A DNA stretch of 15,798 nucleotides from Pseudomonadales bacterium (GTDB lineage: Bacteria; Pseudomonadota; Gammaproteobacteria; Pseudomonadales; Moraxellaceae): positions 1 through 15,798 of the forward strand of contig JABEVH010000053.1 in the NCBI GenBank assembly GCA_013043915.1, written 5' to 3'. Below the pieces are notes generated by a model. That model saw only the letters and a program-made list of their open reading frames with translations. It did not search any database and was not told where the DNA came from. Positions 13,934 through 15,798 of this stretch are shown here, piece after piece. How positions within the stretch are numbered: the stretch's first letter is position 1; each line of letters starts with the position of its first letter. The position numbers were made by a program, and so were the translations under genes.

Positions 13934-15166
13934 CTAGCCACCCAAACTGCGCAGGTGTATGGCCATCCATAGCAGGACGAGAGGTATCAAGATGCGAACG
14001 GCTACACGCCAGAGGTTATACATAAACTCGGAGGACAAGTTTAATGTCTTGCGCAGATGACTGATTTTCATAGCCCAGCCAGTAAAAAGGCAGAGCAACA
14101 AAGATAGAATGACTAAAATTGTTGTAAAGATAAGGTCCATGAAAGATATTAGCCATATACCAGTGATCAGTAACCCCAAGGTGGCGGTCAGCAACAAAGC
14201 AGAGCGAGCAGGCATCTTTCGCTCTATCAGCATGCGGTGCATAGGCTCAAGCAATGCAGTCATCGCAAAGATGCCAGCTATGGCCATGGATAGATAGAAA
14301 CTGGCAGCATGTATTGCTGATGAATTGGCCAAGGCTCGCGGAATGGAGACTATAAGCAAACGGCTGCCTGACTGATCAGGCAGGTTCAAGGGCTGCAATA
14401 CGATCATCATCAAGGTGACGAGCAACAGTTGCAGCATACTGGTCAGTAAAGCGAACCGTGCAGGTTGTGTGTCACGGGGCAAATAAACCGCCGCCATGTA
14501 CCAAATCCCAAGGTTGCCAGCGCCTAACAACAAAGCCAGACGCATAGCCAGTAACCAGGTGCTTCCCTGAAAAAGTACATGAGGAACAGTCCCAGGCCAA
14601 CCGCTCCAAGTCAAACACGTTAATAGTAGCAACAAGAGCAGGGAGCCTAAGCCATAAAGCACATGGGGTAAGCGCAGCCAGCCACGATCGGAACAGATAC
14701 TGCTGATGACAAAAGCCAAGGCAATGCCTAGCAGAGGAAGCCATCGTGCTTGCATCGGAGTGTAATCCAACGGGTAAGCTGCCGTGCTGGTTGTCAGATG
14801 CAGTAGGTAAGCCAGACTCCAGCCAGTACATAGGCCAGCCAAGCTTAGTGCCAGCAGGCTGGCAGCCAAGGCCCCCCAAGACCAGATGCGATAAAAGCGA
14901 GGGGCATCAGCTTCGCGGGTTAGTGCAGCCATGCCATCAATTAAACCGCGTTGTGAGCGTCGCCCCAGAGCTAGCTCAGCCATGCGCAGGGGTAGGGCCA
15001 GCAATAAGATGCAGATCAGCAGGGGGAGCAAAAATATGAGTCCGCCGTGGTGCAGGCCAACGGCGGCAGTCTCAATGGTTTGACCAAGCCCAAGCGTGGT
15101 AGCCAGAATAAGCAGGGTGCCGGTACTGGCGTGAGGCCAATGGCCATGCATAGATGTTGAACTCAT
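13934..15166 (-). CDS. divergent NSS/SNF-family (LeuT-fold) transporter-like membrane protein
   Basis: This 410-residue protein has about 11 hydrophobic helices. The N-terminal block (TLLILATTLGLGQTIETAAVGLHHGG, about 17-42) aligns with the TM1 hallmark of sodium:neurotransmitter symporters, and GGLIFLLPLLICILLLALPLRMAELALGR with TM2. LLLGAGNLGIWYMAAVYLP later resembles TM6 of that family. If the TM1 alignment holds, key LeuT positions are changed: the Na-binding Asn of GLGN is Gln, and the gate Arg of the RFP motif is Glu. Such proteins normally import amino acids with sodium; this one may use another ion or substrate, or have a different role. It is shorter than most relatives (440-500). 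It is upstream of rnfH and divergent from smpB. Confidence 0.75.
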   Translation of the reverse strand: MSSTSMHGHWPHASTGTLLILATTLGLGQTIETAAVGLHHGGLIFLLPLLICILLLALPLRMAELALGRRSQRGLIDGMAALTREADAPRFYRIWSWGALAASLLALSLAGLCTGWSLAYLLHLTTSTAAYPLDYTPMQARWLPLLGIALAFVISSICSDRGWLRLPHVLYGLGSLLLLLLLTCLTWSGWPGTVPHVLFQGSTWLLAMRLALLLGAGNLGIWYMAAVYLPRDTQPARFALLTSMLQLLLVTLMMIVLQPLNLPDQSGSRLLIVSIPRALANSSAIHAASFYLSMAIAGIFAMTALLEPMHRMLIERKMPARSALLLTATLGLLITGIWLISFMDLIFTTILVILSLLLCLFTGWAMKISHLRKTLNLSSEFMYNLWRVAVRILIPLVLLWMAIHLRSLGG

Positions 15167-15221
15167 AACGTAAAATACCGCAGATGATCTGACAGGCCGC
15201 TGATTGTGAGGTTTTTATCAA

Positions 15222-15250
15222 ATGATCTCAAGTCATGCGTCTGAGCTCAT
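15222..15250. repeat. inverted repeat upstream of smpB, possible operator
   Basis: ATGATCTCA (15222-15230) and TGAGCTCAT (15242-15250) form an inverted repeat with eight of nine positions matching around an 11-base centre. It lies just upstream of where the -35 of the TATAAT at 15274-15279 would be, in the divergent region between the transporter and smpB. Confidence 0.35.
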
Positions 15251-15273
15251 ATCCAAAGAGCCTGTGCTCATTC

Positions 15274-15279
15274 TATAAT
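15274..15279 (+). promoter_or_regulatory. -10 hexamer close to the smpB start codon
   Basis: A perfect TATAAT ends six bases before the smpB ATG, so transcription from it would begin at or next to the start codon. No good -35 stands 16-18 bases upstream. An alternative pair is CTGACA (15189-15194) with TTTTAT (15213-15218), 18 bases apart. Confidence 0.45.
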
Positions 15280-15285
15280 CTCGCC

Positions 15286-15759
15286 ATGAACACGAAAAAA
15301 AATTCATCATCGATAGCTGTTAATAAGCGCGCCTCCTTTGAGTATTTCATTGAAGAGACCTATGTGGCTGGCCTGGTGCTGGAGGGGTGGGAGGTTAAAT
15401 CCATTCGCGCCGGCAAGATCAGTTTGGGCGATGCCTATGTTTTTCTTAAAAATAGCGAAGCCTTCATCATTGGGGTTCACATCACCCCCTTGATTTCCAC
15501 GTCGACGCACCACACCATAGATGCTACCCGTACCCGCAAGTTGTTGCTCAACCGCCGTGAACTTAGCCACCTGGTGGGCGCGATTGAACGTAAGGGGTAT
15601 ACGTGCGTGCCCCTTAAATTTTTCTGGAACCATGGTTTGGTCAAATGTGAAATTGCTTTGGTCAAGGGCAAACAAACACATGACAAACGCGAATCTGAAA
15701 AGAAGCGTGACTGGCAGCGTGAAAAAGGACGCATTATGCGCAATGGCCGTGATGCATGA
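15286..15759 (+). CDS. smpB: SsrA-binding protein SmpB
   Basis: SmpB binds tmRNA and brings it to stalled ribosomes for trans-translation. This 157-residue protein has the family landmarks: NKRASFEYFIEETYVAGLVL (about 13-32), GWEVKSIRAGKISLGDAYV, and a basic tail containing HDKRESEKKRDWQREKGRIM that would enter the ribosome. I chose MNTKKNSS as the start because it matches family length; the longer frame from 15235 adds 17 residues of no family likeness. No Shine-Dalgarno is visible before either start. The tmRNA gene, often nearby, is not in the 39 bases left downstream. A short five-base-pair hairpin follows the stop, without a U-run. Confidence 0.96.
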   Translation: MNTKKNSSSIAVNKRASFEYFIEETYVAGLVLEGWEVKSIRAGKISLGDAYVFLKNSEAFIIGVHITPLISTSTHHTIDATRTRKLLLNRRELSHLVGAIERKGYTCVPLKFFWNHGLVKCEIALVKGKQTHDKRESEKKRDWQREKGRIMRNGRDA

Positions 15760-15798
15760 TGGCCTTGAAGGCCAAGCTATTTAACCCCATGTATGGTA

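Noticed and set aside
14472..14879. Minus-strand open frame of 135 residues inside the transporter gene
   Set aside because: It is in another frame of a clear multi-helix membrane protein and has no recognisable features.
15235..15285. Extended N-terminus of SmpB
   Set aside because: The 17 extra residues have no family likeness and span the -10 hexamer; kept only as an alternative start.
15760..15774. Terminator hairpin after smpB
   Set aside because: The stem is five base pairs with no U-run after it; too weak to call.

Overview
This window looks like a chromosomal segment of a Gram-negative proteobacterium, most likely gammaproteobacterial or close to it (for example Acidithiobacillia). 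The evidence is a scattered form of the smpB / rnfH / bamE / fur / recN / grpE / dnaK / dnaJ neighbourhood, outer-membrane biogenesis genes (bamE), lipoprotein signals and sigma-32 type heat-shock promoters. I cannot name a species. No RNA gene, insertion sequence, CRISPR array or phage gene is visible, and coding density is very high: the longest gaps between genes are about 150 bases.

Left part (1-2199, minus strand): an RND efflux pump made of a lipoprotein membrane fusion protein and the start of its inner-membrane permease, which runs off the left edge. Next (2340-6104, minus strand) is the heat-shock chaperone block grpE-dnaK-dnaJ. Two sigma-32 promoters are visible, one before grpE and one directly after the grpE stop codon in front of dnaK. 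A strong hairpin terminator lies between dnaK and dnaJ.

Divergent from grpE (6252-11669, plus strand) is a five-gene set: recN, a CHASE2-class III adenylate cyclase, a secreted SH3-like protein, a secreted M48 zinc protease, and a secreted protein of unknown function that faintly resembles chagasin-type protease inhibitors. The genes overlap by ATGA or lie within a few bases of each other, so they should be translated together. This cyclase-plus-exported-protease module attached to a DNA-repair gene is the least conventional part of the window.

Facing it (11666-13139, minus strand) are fur and a zinc-independent quinone oxidoreductase, probably one transcript. bamE (plus) diverges from fur and converges with rnfH, overlapping it by 25 bases. 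rnfH follows directly on the stop codon of a divergent LeuT-fold (NSS/SNF-like) transporter that lacks several hallmark residues. smpB (plus) closes the window, and its only good -10 hexamer lies so close to the start codon that the mRNA may be leaderless.

Start codons were moved inward from the longest open frame for grpE, recN, the quinone oxidoreductase and smpB, using family N-termini and promoter positions.
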